Notes: generated by a model from the letters alone, not told the origin. A stretch of 64,000 bases of DNA from Acidobacteriota bacterium (GCA_014584695.1 JACTMI010000006.1:1-64000); one strand, 5' to 3'. Shown: positions 17,327 to 25,200, counted from the first letter of the stretch. Program-made: numbers and translations.

Positions 17327-18157
17327 TCAGCGGCCGCCCGGCGGGCCCCAGAGGTCGCGTTCGTCGCGGGGGGGCGTCGGCGCGCGGCGGCCGCGCTGCC
17401 GGAGCTCTGCCACCAGGGCGAGCCGGTCGGCGAGCGCGGCGCGCTGCCGCTGCGCCAGCTCGGCGATGCCTGCGAGCGCCAGGTCGAGCAGCCGGTCGAG
17501 CTCGGCGCGCTCGAAGCTGCGCTGCTCGCCGGTCCCCTGGACTTCCACCAGCCGGCCGTCGGCGGTCGCCACGACGTTGAAGTCGACCTCGGCCGCCTGA
17601 TCCTCGCCGTAGTCGAGATCGAGCAGCGGCACCCCTTCGACCAGACCGACCGACACGGCGGCGACCTGGCCCGTGAGCGGCCAATCCGGCAGATCGCCGG
17701 CCAAGTAGAGGCGGGAGAGGGCGGCGCCGAGCGCCACCCAGGCGCCGGTCACCGAGGCCGTGCGCGTCCCCGCATCGGCCTGCAGCACGTCGCAATCGAC
17801 GGTCACCGTCCGCTCGCCGAGCGCCGAGGTGTCGACCACCGCGCGCAGGCTGCGGCCGATCAGGCGCTGGATCTCCGCGGTCCGCCCCGACGGGCGCCCC
17901 TGGGTCACCTCGCGCGCGCTGCGCGAGGAGGTCGCCCGCGGCAGCATCGAGTACTCCGCCGTCACCCAGCCGCGACCGGAGCCGGCGAGAAAGCCGGGCA
18001 CCCGCCCCTCGACCGATGCCGTGACGTGGACCCGGGTGTCGCCGGTCGAAACCAGCACCGAGCCCTCGGCGAACTTCGACACGTCGAGCTCCAGCCGCAG
18101 CTCGCGCAGGGTATCGACGGCCCGCCCGTCGCGGCGTTTCGGTTCTCGCTTCTCCAT
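17327..18157 (-). CDS. rph: Ribonuclease PH
   Basis: Phosphorolytic 3'-5' exoribonuclease that trims tRNA 3' ends, 276 residues; the family is usually 240-260. Diagnostic segments are '[12 protein letters not shown]' (N-terminus), '[17 protein letters not shown]', '[19 protein letters not shown]' and '[19 protein letters not shown]'. The C-terminal 25 residues (Arg/Pro-rich, '[16 protein letters not shown]') are extra. ATG at 18157, two bases after the murI stop. It is the last gene of the amidase-GerMN-murI-rph run. Confidence 0.96.
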   Translation of the reverse strand: MEKREPKRRDGRAVDTLRELRLELDVSKFAEGSVLVSTGDTRVHVTASVEGRVPGFLAGSGRGWVTAEYSMLPRATSSRSAREVTQGRPSGRTAEIQRLIGRSLRAVVDTSALGERTVTVDCDVLQADAGTRTASVTGAWVALGAALSRLYLAGDLPDWPLTGQVAAVSVGLVEGVPLLDLDYGEDQAAEVDFNVVATADGRLVEVQGTGEQRSFERAELDRLLDLALAGIAELAQRQRAALADRLALVAELRQRGRRAPTPPRDERDLWGPPGGR

Positions 18158-18159
18158 CG

Positions 18160-18969
18160 TCACCCTCCCGGCTCTCCCGCGCCGACGTCGACCAGCTCCA
18201 GCGCCACCGGGCGGCCGAGGATCTCGCCCGCCAGCCGTGCGAAACGCTCCGACCCGTCGGTCACGCAGACATGGTCCTCCCGCCGCGCGCCGGCCGGCGC
18301 GGCGAGCCCGCGCGCGGTGAGCCCGAGCGCCACCGCCTCGGCCACCGCGCGCGCCGAGTCGACCAGCGCGACCGCCGGGCCGGCGACCCGCGCCAGCAGC
18401 GGCGCGAGCAAGGGATAGTGCGTGCAGCCGAGCACCAGCGTGTCGATCTCCCGCGCCAGCAGCGGCGCCAGGTAGCGGCGCGCCACCGCCTCGGTGACCG
18501 CATCGTCCAGCCAACCCTCCTCGACCAGCGGCACGAACAGCGGACAGGCGCCCGAGTGGACCTCGAGCTCCGGCCGCAGCCGTCGCAGCGCGCGCCCGTA
18601 GGCGTCCGAGAGCACCGTCGCCTCGGTGCCGATGACGCCGATCCGGCCGGCGCTCACCGCCGCCGCGCGAGCCGCGCCCGGCTCGATCACCCCCCACAGC
18701 GGCAGCCCGGTGGACAGCCCCTCGAGCGCCAGCGCCGAAGCGGTGTTGCAGGCGACGACCACCGCCTTGACCCCCCGCGCGGTCAGGAAGGCGACATTGG
18801 CGCGCGTGTAGCGCGCCACCGTCTCCGGGGACTTGGTGCCGTAGGGCAGGCGCGCCGTGTCGCCCAGGTAGAGGATCGACTCCTCCGGCAGGCGGGCGGC
18901 GAGCGCCGCCGCGACCGTCAGGCCCCCGACGCCGGAGTCGAAGACGCCGATCGGCCGGCGGTCGGTCAC
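18160..18969 (-). CDS. murI: Glutamate racemase
   Basis: Makes D-glutamate for peptidoglycan, cytoplasmic, 269 residues. Both catalytic cysteines are in place: '[12 protein letters not shown]' and '[11 protein letters not shown]'. '[11 protein letters not shown]' provides the N-terminal Asp-Ser, and '[14 protein letters not shown]' is the substrate loop. The GTG start at 18969 overlaps the stop of the GerMN gene by four bases. The neighbouring amidase and GerMN genes support a cell-wall role for the whole cluster. Confidence 0.96.
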   Translation of the reverse strand: MTDRRPIGVFDSGVGGLTVAAALAARLPEESILYLGDTARLPYGTKSPETVARYTRANVAFLTARGVKAVVVACNTASALALEGLSTGLPLWGVIEPGAARAAAVSAGRIGVIGTEATVLSDAYGRALRRLRPELEVHSGACPLFVPLVEEGWLDDAVTEAVARRYLAPLLAREIDTLVLGCTHYPLLAPLLARVAGPAVALVDSARAVAEAVALGLTARGLAAPAGARREDHVCVTDGSERFARLAGEILGRPVALELVDVGAGEPGG

Positions 18970-19541
18970 GGCGCGGCGAGCTCCGGGCGCCAGCGCAGCG
19001 CGTGGCCGGTGTCGACGTGACCGCCGAGCGACGGCCGCTGGACGCCATTCCAGAGCAGCACCACCCGCTCCGCCTCCGGCAGGTTGTCGAGCACCGTGTG
19101 CACCACGCCGTAGACGCGCAGCAGCTCCTCGGTCGAGCCGGCACCCGGTGGTTCGCCCCCTTCCTCGGCGGCGAGGTCGACGTAGGCGGTGCCGTCGGCG
19201 CCCAGGAGCACCTTGCGCGCCCGCACGCCGGTCGGAAAGAGCGGCGACCGCGGGGCGGCCGGCCGCGCCGCGAGCAGCGCGTCGACCAGCGCCACGAGGC
19301 GCGCCGCCGGCTCGCCCGCGCTCTCGACCTCGGCCTCCTCGACCTCGAGCCGGAGCTCGGCCGGCAGGTGGAGCCGCGCCGTCCAGCGGACCCGCACGGG
19401 GGCCGCGGTCGTCTCGACGGCTTCCGTCTCGGCGGCGACCGCGACCTCCGGCGCCGCCGCCGAACGCCGGAACAGCCAGAAGGTGGCGAGGAGCGTCAGG
19501 GCGCAGACCGCCACCAGCAGCGTGGCGGCGCGGCGGCTCAC
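18966..19541 (-). CDS. GerMN-domain membrane-anchored protein
   Basis: 191 residues with an N-terminal membrane anchor (about 5-24, '[20 protein letters not shown]') and a GerMN domain in the C-terminal half: '[16 protein letters not shown]', '[33 protein letters not shown]' (about residues 107-165). The domain was named after spore-germination GerM but occurs widely in envelope proteins of non-sporulating bacteria. It overlaps both neighbours by four bases. In Bacillus, racE-gerM-rph is also a neighbourhood, so this gene order appears conserved across distant phyla. Confidence 0.88.
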   Translation of the reverse strand: MSRRAATLLVAVCALTLLATFWLFRRSAAAPEVAVAAETEAVETTAAPVRVRWTARLHLPAELRLEVEEAEVESAGEPAARLVALVDALLAARPAAPRSPLFPTGVRARKVLLGADGTAYVDLAAEEGGEPPGAGSTEELLRVYGVVHTVLDNLPEAERVVLLWNGVQRPSLGGHVDTGHALRWRPELAAP

Positions 19542-21073
19542 CGCGCGGCTCCCTCGGCGGTGCGGGCGTCGTACTCGCTCTTGAAGCGGCCGATGGCACG
19601 CACCAGCGTCTCGACCAGCTCCTCGCGGTAGGCCGGATCGCGCAGGCGGCGCTCCTCTTCGGCGTTCGAGATGAAGCCGAGCTCGACCAGCACCGCCGGC
19701 ATCGCGGCGCCCATGAGGACGCGAAACGGGGCCTGCTTGACGCCGCGGTCGCGCAGCTCGAGCTGGCGGTTGAGCTCCTCCTGGATGATGGTCGCGAGGC
19801 GCTGGCTGGCCGCGAGGTGCTGGCTCTGGGCGAGGTCCCAGAGCAGCAGCTGGAGGTCGAACTCCTCGGTGCCGGGGGGCGCGGCCGCCGCGCCGGCGTA
19901 GTTCTCGACCGCCGCCGCGTCGGCGGCGCGCTGGTCGCTCGCCTGGAGCGACAGGAAGTAGGTCTCGGCGCCGCGGGCGCCGCCGCGGACGGTGGAGTTG
20001 AGGTGGATCGAGACGAACAGGTCGGCCTTGTACTGGTTGGCGAGCGCCGACCGTTCGTCGAGCCCGAGGTCGATGTCCTCCTGGCGGGTGAGCACCGCCT
20101 GGACCCCCAGCCGCTCTTCGAGCCGGGTCTCGAGCGCCCGGGCGATGGCGAGCGTCAGGTCCTTCTCGGCGGCGCCGGAGGGGCCGAGCGCGCCGGTCTC
20201 CTTGCCGCCGTGGCCGGGGTCGAGGACGACGGTGCGGATGCCCCGCCGCACCGGCAGCGCCGGGCGCGGCGTCGTCGCCGCGGGCGGCGGCGCGGCGTCG
20301 GCGCGGTAGACGTCGAAGACGATCCGGAACGGGCCGCGCAGCACGTAGTGATCGGCCGCCGCCCCGGGGGCGAGCTCGAGGCGGATCCGGTCCGGCGCCA
20401 CGACCACCCGGCGCACCAGCGGATCTTCCGGCCGCTCGCGCGGGCGCGGCGGCAGCACCCGGTCACCCAGGAACGAGACCTGATAGCTCTCGCCGTTGCG
20501 CGTGACGCGGTAGCGGGGCGCGTCCGGGAACTCCAGCACGACGGTGGTGATCCCCTGGAGGTGGACCAGGTCCACTTCGACCGGCAGCTCCCGCGCCGGG
20601 GGGCGCGCGGCGGCCAGGCGCCGGGCCGCGGGGTCCCACTCGAAGCGGATGCCGAGCTCCTGGCCGTAGCTCTTCTCGAGCAGATCGAGCGGCACCAGCA
20701 GCGCGCCCTCGAGCTCGAACGGCCCCTGGGAGAGCGACAGGATCTCGGTGCCGATGGTGACCGCTGGGCTGCCCGGCGCGAGCAGGAAGCTGGTCTCGCC
20801 CAGGGTGAGGGTGAAGCTGGCGCCGAGCGCGCCGGTCTCGAGCTGGCCGCCCAGGCGAGCGGCGATCGGCGACAGCGCCACCAGCGGCCCGGCGGCGGTC
20901 TCGGCGAAGCGCAGCGGCAGGGCCTCGGCACCACCCACGGCGAGCGTCGCGGTGCCGGAGGCCAGCAGCTCGACGCGCGGCGCCCCGGTCTCCTCTGGCG
21001 GCAACTCCTGCGCGGCGAGGGGCGCGAGCCCCGAGAGCAGTCCGAGTCCCGCCGCTACCAGCGCGGCGCGCAT
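19538..21073 (-). CDS. Secreted N-acetylmuramoyl-L-alanine amidase (Amidase_3)
   Basis: Zinc amidase that cuts the stem peptide from peptidoglycan, 511 residues. A signal peptide (residues 1-21, 'MRAALVAAGLGLLSGLAPLAAQ') is followed by an AMIN-like N-terminal region of beta-rich segments (about 25-260), then the catalytic domain from 'IRTVVLDPGHGGKETGALG'. 'FVSIHLNS' carries the next zinc ligand, and 'PAVLVELGFISNAEEE' holds the catalytic Glu. ATG at 21073 is chosen because it begins a normal leader; an ATG at 21094 would add seven residues. First gene of the cluster, so the promoter should lie in 21074-21175. Confidence 0.93.
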   Translation of the reverse strand: MRAALVAAGLGLLSGLAPLAAQELPPEETGAPRVELLASGTATLAVGGAEALPLRFAETAAGPLVALSPIAARLGGQLETGALGASFTLTLGETSFLLAPGSPAVTIGTEILSLSQGPFELEGALLVPLDLLEKSYGQELGIRFEWDPAARRLAAARPPARELPVEVDLVHLQGITTVVLEFPDAPRYRVTRNGESYQVSFLGDRVLPPRPRERPEDPLVRRVVVAPDRIRLELAPGAAADHYVLRGPFRIVFDVYRADAAPPPAATTPRPALPVRRGIRTVVLDPGHGGKETGALGPSGAAEKDLTLAIARALETRLEERLGVQAVLTRQEDIDLGLDERSALANQYKADLFVSIHLNSTVRGGARGAETYFLSLQASDQRAADAAAVENYAGAAAAPPGTEEFDLQLLLWDLAQSQHLAASQRLATIIQEELNRQLELRDRGVKQAPFRVLMGAAMPAVLVELGFISNAEEERRLRDPAYREELVETLVRAIGRFKSEYDARTAEGAAR

Positions 21074-21175
21074 CACGGCGGGCGAGAATACCATCCGCGC
21101 TCGACGCCCCGCCGCGACTTGTGGGATGCTTCCGCCGGGGCTCGCGGGCCCCCGAGCCCAAAGGGGAGCCGAGGC

Positions 21176-21571
21176 ATGGAGATTCGCCAATTCCGCGTCG
21201 CGGTCAAGGCGCGCGACTTCGATCGCACCTGCCGCTTCTACGGCGAGACGCTGGCGCTGCCCCGGCTGCAGAGCTGGGACAGGGAGAACGGCCGCGGCGC
21301 CATCTTCCAGGCCGGCACCGGCATGATCGAGGTGCGCGGCCGCGCCCACGGCACCGAGTCCGGCGGCTTCGACGAGGAGTTCGACTACCAGGGCCCGAAG
21401 CAGAAGCTCGAGGTCGTCGTGATCGTCCCCTCGGCCGAGAAGGCCTACGAAGAGCTGATCTTCCGCAACAAGAACATCCCCGGCGGCCTGCGCCCCGACC
21501 CCGACGGCGTCCTGGTTTTCGAGACCCACGACCCCGACGGCGTCCGCATCATCTTCCGCCAGACCGCCTGA
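21176..21571 (+). CDS. VOC-superfamily (glyoxalase-fold) protein
   Basis: 131 residues, a complete single VOC domain: 'VAVKARDFDRTCRFYGETLALP' at the start and 'VFETHDPDGVRIIFRQT' at the end, matching the paired beta-alpha-beta-beta-beta modules. The Glu in 'GMIEVRG' and the C-terminal 'DPDGVRIIF' motif resemble metal-binding members, but the substrate cannot be assigned. AAGGGGAG sits about 8 bases before the ATG. It is followed by the tRNA-Glu gene and starts divergently from the amidase operon. Confidence 0.85.
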   Translation: MEIRQFRVAVKARDFDRTCRFYGETLALPRLQSWDRENGRGAIFQAGTGMIEVRGRAHGTESGGFDEEFDYQGPKQKLEVVVIVPSAEKAYEELIFRNKNIPGGLRPDPDGVLVFETHDPDGVRIIFRQTA

Positions 21572-21599
21572 GCACGCCACCGCCCGCGCCGCCGCGCGT

Positions 21600-21628
21600 T
21601 TGCGCGCCCGGCCACCTTTTGTTAACCT
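21600..21628 (+). promoter_or_regulatory. Likely sigma-70 promoter of tRNA-Glu
   Basis: TTGCGC at 21600-21605 and TAACCT at 21623-21628 are separated by 17 bases and end 12 bases before the tRNA. The small TTTTGTTAAC patch stands out as AT-rich against the local GC. The boxes are imperfect, so this is a suggestion. Confidence 0.45.
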
Positions 21629-21640
21629 CCCCCGGCCCGC

Positions 21641-21716
21641 GGCGCATTCGTCTAGGGGTCTAGGACGCCGGCCTCTCACGCCGGTAACACGGGTTCGAAT
21701 CCCGTATGCGCTACCA
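21641..21716 (+). tRNA. tRNA-Glu (anticodon CTC)
   Basis: A 76-base cloverleaf with CCA encoded. The acceptor stem is GGCGCAT (21641-21647) with ATGCGCT before ACCA. The anticodon stem CCGGC/GCCGG encloses the loop CTCTCAC, giving anticodon CTC (reads GAG). The T-arm ACGGG-TTCGAAT-CCCGT is perfect. GAG is very frequent in this GC-rich genome. Confidence 0.96.
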
Positions 21717-21743
21717 GATTTCTTCCGCGCTTCGACTCCCTGA

Positions 21744-21783
21744 CGGGACTCTCACTCAGCCTCCGGCTGAATGGCATGTCCCG
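21744..21783 (+). terminator. Two-tier hairpin downstream of tRNA-Glu
   Basis: An outer stem CGGGAC/GTCCCG (21744-21749/21778-21783) encloses an inner perfect stem TCAGCC-TCC-GGCTGA (21756-21770). It lies 27 bases after the tRNA and before the convergent oxidoreductase gene, so it could terminate either. There is no clear T-tract. Confidence 0.5.
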
Positions 21784-21833
21784 GACGCGCTGCCATCCGG
21801 ACTCGATCTGCGAGATCCCGCACGCCCTCCTAC

Positions 21834-22808
21834 CTAGGCGCCCAGCGTCACGACCACGCTGCCGCGCTTGCGTCCCGTCTCCACGCGGTGATGCGCGTCG
21901 ACGATCCGCTCCAAGGGGTAGGTCTGATCGATGACCGGCGTGAACGCGCCGGCTGCCGCGATCGCGGCGAGTCGGTCAAACTCCTCGACGCGCGCGAGCG
22001 CCGGACCGGCGATCACGCGATGCGCTCGGATCCTCCCGGCGAGCGGCGCGAGCAGCAGGTCCAGGAAGCCGCCGAGCACGACGAGCAGGCGCCCGTGCTC
22101 CGCGAGCGACCGCTTCACCCGCGAATATCCCGCATTGCCGACGGTGTCGACGATCATGTCGTACCTCTCCCCGCTCGCGGTGAAGTCCGCGCGGGTGTAG
22201 TCGATCACCCGGTGCGCGCCGAGCGCGCGGACCAGGTCCACGTTCGCGCCACTGCAGACCGCCGTGACCTCGGCGCCGAAGTGCCGCGCGAGCTGCACCG
22301 CGGCCGAGCCCACGGTGCCGGACGCGCCGTTGACGAGCACGCGCTCGCCGCTCGCGAGCGCCCCGCGCCGGAAGAAGCTCAGCATCGTCATGCCACCGAA
22401 CGAGAGCGCGGCGGCCTGCTCGAACGACAGATTCGCCGGCTTCCGCGCCACGAGGCCGCTCGCCGGGAGGCACCGGAGCTCCGCGTGACACCCGAACTTC
22501 GCGTCGGCGAAGGCGAAGACCTCGTCGCCGGCGCGGAATTCGTGGACCCCTGCGCCGATGGCCTCGATGGTCCCCGAGAGCTCCGTTCCCAGGATCGGCT
22601 GTCGCGGTCGCCGAAGGCCGAACGCGAGCCGGCCAAACGGTCCGAAGCCCGGCGGCATCGCGAGACTTCGCGCCCGCCAGTCGCCGGTGGAGACCGTCGT
22701 GGCGCGGATCCGGATCAGGACCTCGCCGTCCTGAGGAGTCGGCGTCGGGACGTCGCGGATCGAGACGACTTCGGGAGCACCGTACTGCTCGTACACCGCC
22801 GCTCTCAT
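21834..22808 (-). CDS. Zinc-independent MDR-family oxidoreductase (quinone reductase-like)
   Basis: Medium-chain dehydrogenase/reductase, 324 residues. The GroES-like N-terminal half starts 'MRAAVYEQYGAPEVV', and the NAD(P)-binding half has 'VLVNGASGTVGSAAVQLARHFGAEVTAV'. The usual structural-zinc cysteines are missing, placing it with NADPH:quinone oxidoreductase or enone reductase-like members that reduce reactive carbonyls. 'CSGANVDLVRALGAHRVIDY' (about 205-224) is the typical segment after the Rossmann loop. The ATG overlaps the stop of the methyltransferase gene and has AGGAAG upstream. It is last in the Cys-rich peptide operon. Substrate unknown. Confidence 0.9.
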   Translation of the reverse strand: MRAAVYEQYGAPEVVSIRDVPTPTPQDGEVLIRIRATTVSTGDWRARSLAMPPGFGPFGRLAFGLRRPRQPILGTELSGTIEAIGAGVHEFRAGDEVFAFADAKFGCHAELRCLPASGLVARKPANLSFEQAAALSFGGMTMLSFFRRGALASGERVLVNGASGTVGSAAVQLARHFGAEVTAVCSGANVDLVRALGAHRVIDYTRADFTASGERYDMIVDTVGNAGYSRVKRSLAEHGRLLVVLGGFLDLLLAPLAGRIRAHRVIAGPALARVEEFDRLAAIAAAGAFTPVIDQTYPLERIVDAHHRVETGRKRGSVVVTLGA

Positions 22809-23518
22809 AGGGTCTTCCTGATCGGTGGCCGGCTCCGCTCTCCAACCAGCGGTTTCGAGAGCATGACGGAGCGGTAGGCACCGCCGATTGCCCCCGGTTC
22901 GTCGCATTCGACCACGAGGCCCGTGCCCGCGAGGAGCGGCTCGAGCCGGCGGCTGATGTCGGAGAAGAGCGCCCGGGTGACGAGGTTGAGGAGCCGACGC
23001 GCCCTCGAGGGCTGCTCACCCGCGCGCAGGAACTTGTCGAAGATCGCGATCCGACCGCCGGGCCGCAGGACGCGCGCGGCCTCCTTCATGCCGAGCTCGG
23101 GCTGCGGCATCACCGCCAGGATCAGGTGCAAAACGACGGCGTCGAACGAGACGTCGGGAAACGCCAGCCGCCGAGCATCCTGAATCTCGGCCGAGACCGG
23201 CCGGCCGGCGCGCGCCGCCCGGCGTGCGAGGCGCTCGAGCATCGCCGGCGTGACATCGATCGCCGTCACTTCGACTCCCGCCGGCAGCAGATCGAGATCG
23301 AGACCCGTCCCGGCGCCGACGAGGAGCACGCGGTCGCCCGCGCGCAGCTCGAGCCGGTCGATCGACCGGCGCCGCGCCCCCGTGAATCCGGCCGCGCCGA
23401 CGAGCGCATCGTAGACCGGCGCCCAGAGGGTATAGAGGACGCGGTTGCGGTCGCGGCCGACGAGCGTCGGCATCAACGCGACGCCGGCCGCGAGGGTGAC
23501 TCCGATGACCCAGGGCAT
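22805..23518 (-). CDS. Membrane-anchored class I SAM methyltransferase
   Basis: 237 residues. A short N-terminal hydrophobic anchor ('PWVIGVTLAAGVALMP') is followed by 'LYTLWAPVYDALVG' and the SAM-binding motif 'VLLVGAGTGLDLDLLP'. Motif II 'VSFDAVVLHLILAVMP' and 'ARVLRPGGRIAIFDKFL' complete a class I fold. The 'WAPVYD' opening and the ending resemble phosphatidylethanolamine N-methyltransferase/UbiE-like enzymes, so the substrate may be a lipid or a small hydrophobic or thiol molecule. No arsenite-methylase cysteine triad is visible. ATG at 23518 has GGAGAAG upstream; a longer start at 23584 is open but lacks homology-like sequence. Confidence 0.85.
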   Translation of the reverse strand: MPWVIGVTLAAGVALMPTLVGRDRNRVLYTLWAPVYDALVGAAGFTGARRRSIDRLELRAGDRVLLVGAGTGLDLDLLPAGVEVTAIDVTPAMLERLARRAARAGRPVSAEIQDARRLAFPDVSFDAVVLHLILAVMPQPELGMKEAARVLRPGGRIAIFDKFLRAGEQPSRARRLLNLVTRALFSDISRRLEPLLAGTGLVVECDEPGAIGGAYRSVMLSKPLVGERSRPPIRKTL

Positions 23519-23531
23519 GGCGCTTCTCCGT

Positions 23532-23957
23532 TCAGGAGTGGACTCCGTGGACGACGGCGCGCGCCACGCACCAGGCAGCGCCACCGTAACCGACCGTGGT
23601 GACGGCGAAGCTGAGCGCCATCAGCGCTCCGAACGGCTTCGTCGGCCGCTGCGACAGGTCGGGCTTGAGCGCGAGCGCCACGAATCCCGCCGGGTTGGTG
23701 AGGGAGCCGAGGCTCATCGCCGTGACGACCGCCGGCGGCGGGGCGATCCGCAGGTGCTCGAACAGCAGGAAGAAGACGTACAGGAGCCCGGCCATCATCA
23801 GGAAGTCGAGGTGCGCCTTCACCAGGTACGGATAGCTGGGGAAGCACCGCTTCACGAACGACGACGACCGGGCTCCCGCCAGGCACCAGGCCAGCACGAG
23901 CGCCAGCGTCAGGCAGACGCTGCCAACGGCGGCCAGCATGCCCGGAACGGCAAGCAT
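23532..23957 (-). CDS. Hypothetical four-helix membrane protein
   Basis: 141 residues, four predicted transmembrane helices: 'MLAAVGSVCLTLALVLAWCLAG', 'FLMMAGLLYVFFLLFEHL', 'AVVTAMSLGSLTNPAGFVALAL' and 'ALMALSFAVTTVGYGGAAWCVA'. I do not recognise the family. Loops contain 'CFPSYPYLVKAHLDFL', with a Cys and a His that could be functional. Its ATG shares one base with the stop of the upstream Cys-rich peptide gene (TGATG), so expression is translationally coupled. The methyltransferase follows 13 bases later. It may be a transporter partner or a membrane redox protein, but that is a guess. Confidence 0.75.
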   Translation of the reverse strand: MLAVPGMLAAVGSVCLTLALVLAWCLAGARSSSFVKRCFPSYPYLVKAHLDFLMMAGLLYVFFLLFEHLRIAPPPAVVTAMSLGSLTNPAGFVALALKPDLSQRPTKPFGALMALSFAVTTVGYGGAAWCVARAVVHGVHS

Positions 23958-24151
23958 CAACGGCGCCCCGCCAGCGACGCGTCCGCGGGCGCTTCGCAGT
24001 TGCAGGCGCCGCAGCCGCAGGCCGCTCCGCCGCGGCAATCCTCGCCGCAGGCGCACGCGGCCGCGGACGGCGCCGCGACGTCCTGGCAGCCACAGGTGCA
24101 GGTGGAACCGATGCAAGAAGCGCACACGCAGATGTTCGACGAGTTCGACAC
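23957..24151 (-). CDS. Metallothionein-like Cys-rich peptide
   Basis: 64 residues with 13 cysteines (20 percent), arranged as CxC and CxxC pairs at residues 8/10/13, 18/20/22, 33/35/39, 45/47 and 50/52, with a Cys-free spacer at 23-32. There are no aromatic residues. This is the composition of a metallothionein, which binds Zn, Cd, Cu or similar ions in the cytoplasm, though it lacks the SmtA-type conserved aromatic/His pattern, so the family is not assigned. The start is placed at the GTG at 24151, because AAAAGGAG lies six bases upstream. An in-frame ATG at 24181 would add ten residues but would put the coding sequence on a palindrome. First gene of a four-gene operon. Confidence 0.72.
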   Translation of the reverse strand: MSNSSNICVCASCIGSTCTCGCQDVAAPSAAACACGEDCRGGAACGCGACNCEAPADASLAGRR

Positions 24152-24170
24152 GAGAATCTCCTTTTCCGGT

Positions 24171-24199
24171 GTTGACGTCATGTCAACGAGAGAACTCTC
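24171..24199 (-). promoter_or_regulatory. Two adjacent palindromes before the Cys-rich peptide gene
   Basis: GTTGAC-GTCAT-GTCAAC (24171-24187) is a perfect 6-bp inverted repeat, directly followed by GAGAG-AA-CTCTC (24188-24199), also perfect. They lie 20-48 bases upstream of the GTG start and look like operator sites for dimeric regulators. On the minus strand the first includes TTGACA, a possible -35 box, though no convincing -10 box follows. Confidence 0.6.
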
Positions 24200-24243
24200 A
24201 CACGCCGGCGGAACGCCGGGATTGGACGCAGCGGCTGTCGTCG

Positions 24244-24257
24244 TTGAACGAATCGGC
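24244..24257 (-). repeat. Copy 1 of exact 14-bp inverted repeat bracketing the AraC gene
   Basis: On the minus strand this reads GCCGATTCGTTCAA, identical to 25165-25178 on the plus strand. It overlaps the last base of the AraC stop codon and sits upstream of the Cys-rich peptide operon. It probably marks the AraC regulator's binding half-site at the operon promoter. Confidence 0.7.
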
Positions 24258-25114
24258 TAGATCGACTGCCGCTGGGGCCGAGAGCCGTCGGGCTCGTGCG
24301 CCGGAGCGTCGAACGGCGCGGCGATTTCCGCGAAGTCGCCCTGCATCAGTACGGACGGAGCCATGCCGACCATCTGGTAGAAGGTCCTCGTCAAGTGCGC
24401 GGCGTCGGCGAAGTCCGCCGCGTGGGCGGCGGCCGCGATCGTCCGCTCGGAACCGATCGCGACCATGGCCCGCGTCAGCTTGCGCCAGAGCATGTAGCGG
24501 CTGAACGGCAAACCTACCTGCTCCTTGAAGAGATGAGCGAAGCGGGTGGGCGACAGAAAGGCCATCCCCGCCGCCTTGTCGAGCGAAATCCGCAGGTCGT
24601 CGGAAGCGCGGATCGCCGCGAGCACCTTCGTCACGCGCGGATCCAGCCGCCGCACCGGCACCGCGCCGGGCCGCAGCCCGTTCACTGCGCGACGCACGAG
24701 GTGGGCGACGTCGTCGATCTCCTCGGGCCGGTCGACGAACGGCAGCAGTTCCTCGCGGATCGCCGCGAGCCGCGCCTCGGCGATGGGCGTGATGTCGCGG
24801 CGCAGCGTGGCGGACAGCCAGGCGCCCTCGCTCGACTCCGGATCGACGAACAGCATGACGCCGAGCGCGCCATTGCAGTCGAACGAGTGCTCGGCGTCCG
24901 ACCGCACGACGACGCCCCCACTCTCCTGCCACTCCCCGTCGCGGCCGCAGATGGCGACGGCCCCGTCGAGCGCGACGACGACCTGGATCGCGTGGTGCGC
25001 GTGCGACGGCACGACCCCCCGGGCTCTGGCCGCGAGCAGGAAACCGCCCTCCCACAGGTACCAGCGCGGGACGCTCAACCAGCGATACGGCTCCGGACTC
25101 CGGGGCTCGGGCAA
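24257..25114 (-). CDS. AraC-family transcriptional regulator
   Basis: 285 residues. The N-terminal cupin-like sensor half has 'VVPSHAHHAIQVVVALDG' (about 34-51), with the His-rich strand typical of AraC ligand domains. The C-terminal half has two helix-turn-helices: 'ISLDKAAGMAFLSPTRFAHLFKEQVGLPFSRYMLWRKL' (about 180-217) and 'TIAAAAHAADFADAAHLTRTFYQMVGMAPS' (about 230-259). The start is TTG at 25114; a stop lies just upstream in frame and the only nearby ATG is out of frame. The gene is flanked by an exact 14-bp inverted repeat, which suggests it controls itself, the Cys-rich peptide operon and perhaps the divergent lipoprotein gene. Confidence 0.9.
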   Translation of the reverse strand: MPEPRSPEPYRWLSVPRWYLWEGGFLLAARARGVVPSHAHHAIQVVVALDGAVAICGRDGEWQESGGVVVRSDAEHSFDCNGALGVMLFVDPESSEGAWLSATLRRDITPIAEARLAAIREELLPFVDRPEEIDDVAHLVRRAVNGLRPGAVPVRRLDPRVTKVLAAIRASDDLRISLDKAAGMAFLSPTRFAHLFKEQVGLPFSRYMLWRKLTRAMVAIGSERTIAAAAHAADFADAAHLTRTFYQMVGMAPSVLMQGDFAEIAAPFDAPAHEPDGSRPQRQSI

Positions 25115-25164
25115 GCCGGCATCCTAACAGCGCCCGCGCCGGCCGGCGCGGCGCGACGCCTTCG

Positions 25165-25200
25165 GCCGATTCGTTCAAGAACTCCGGCAGCTGCGTTCAA
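25165..25200. promoter_or_regulatory. Tandem AraC-type half-sites
   Basis: GCCGATTCGTTCAA at 25165-25178 is followed by GCAGCTGCGTTCAA at 25187-25200. The two match at 11 of 14 positions, share CGTTCAA, and start 22 bases apart, two helical turns. That is the usual spacing of AraC direct-repeat half-sites. They lie 51-86 bases upstream of the regulator's TTG and about 80 bases before the divergent lipoprotein start. Confidence 0.65.

Noticed and set aside
21641-21716. An attachment site duplicating the tRNA-Glu 3' end
   Set aside because: I saw no second copy of the GGTTCGAATCCCGTA segment and no integrase gene in the window.
22805-23518. Arsenite methyltransferase (ArsM) identity for the methyltransferase
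   Set aside because: The catalytic cysteine set of ArsM is absent; the sequence fits a lipid or small-molecule class I methyltransferase better.
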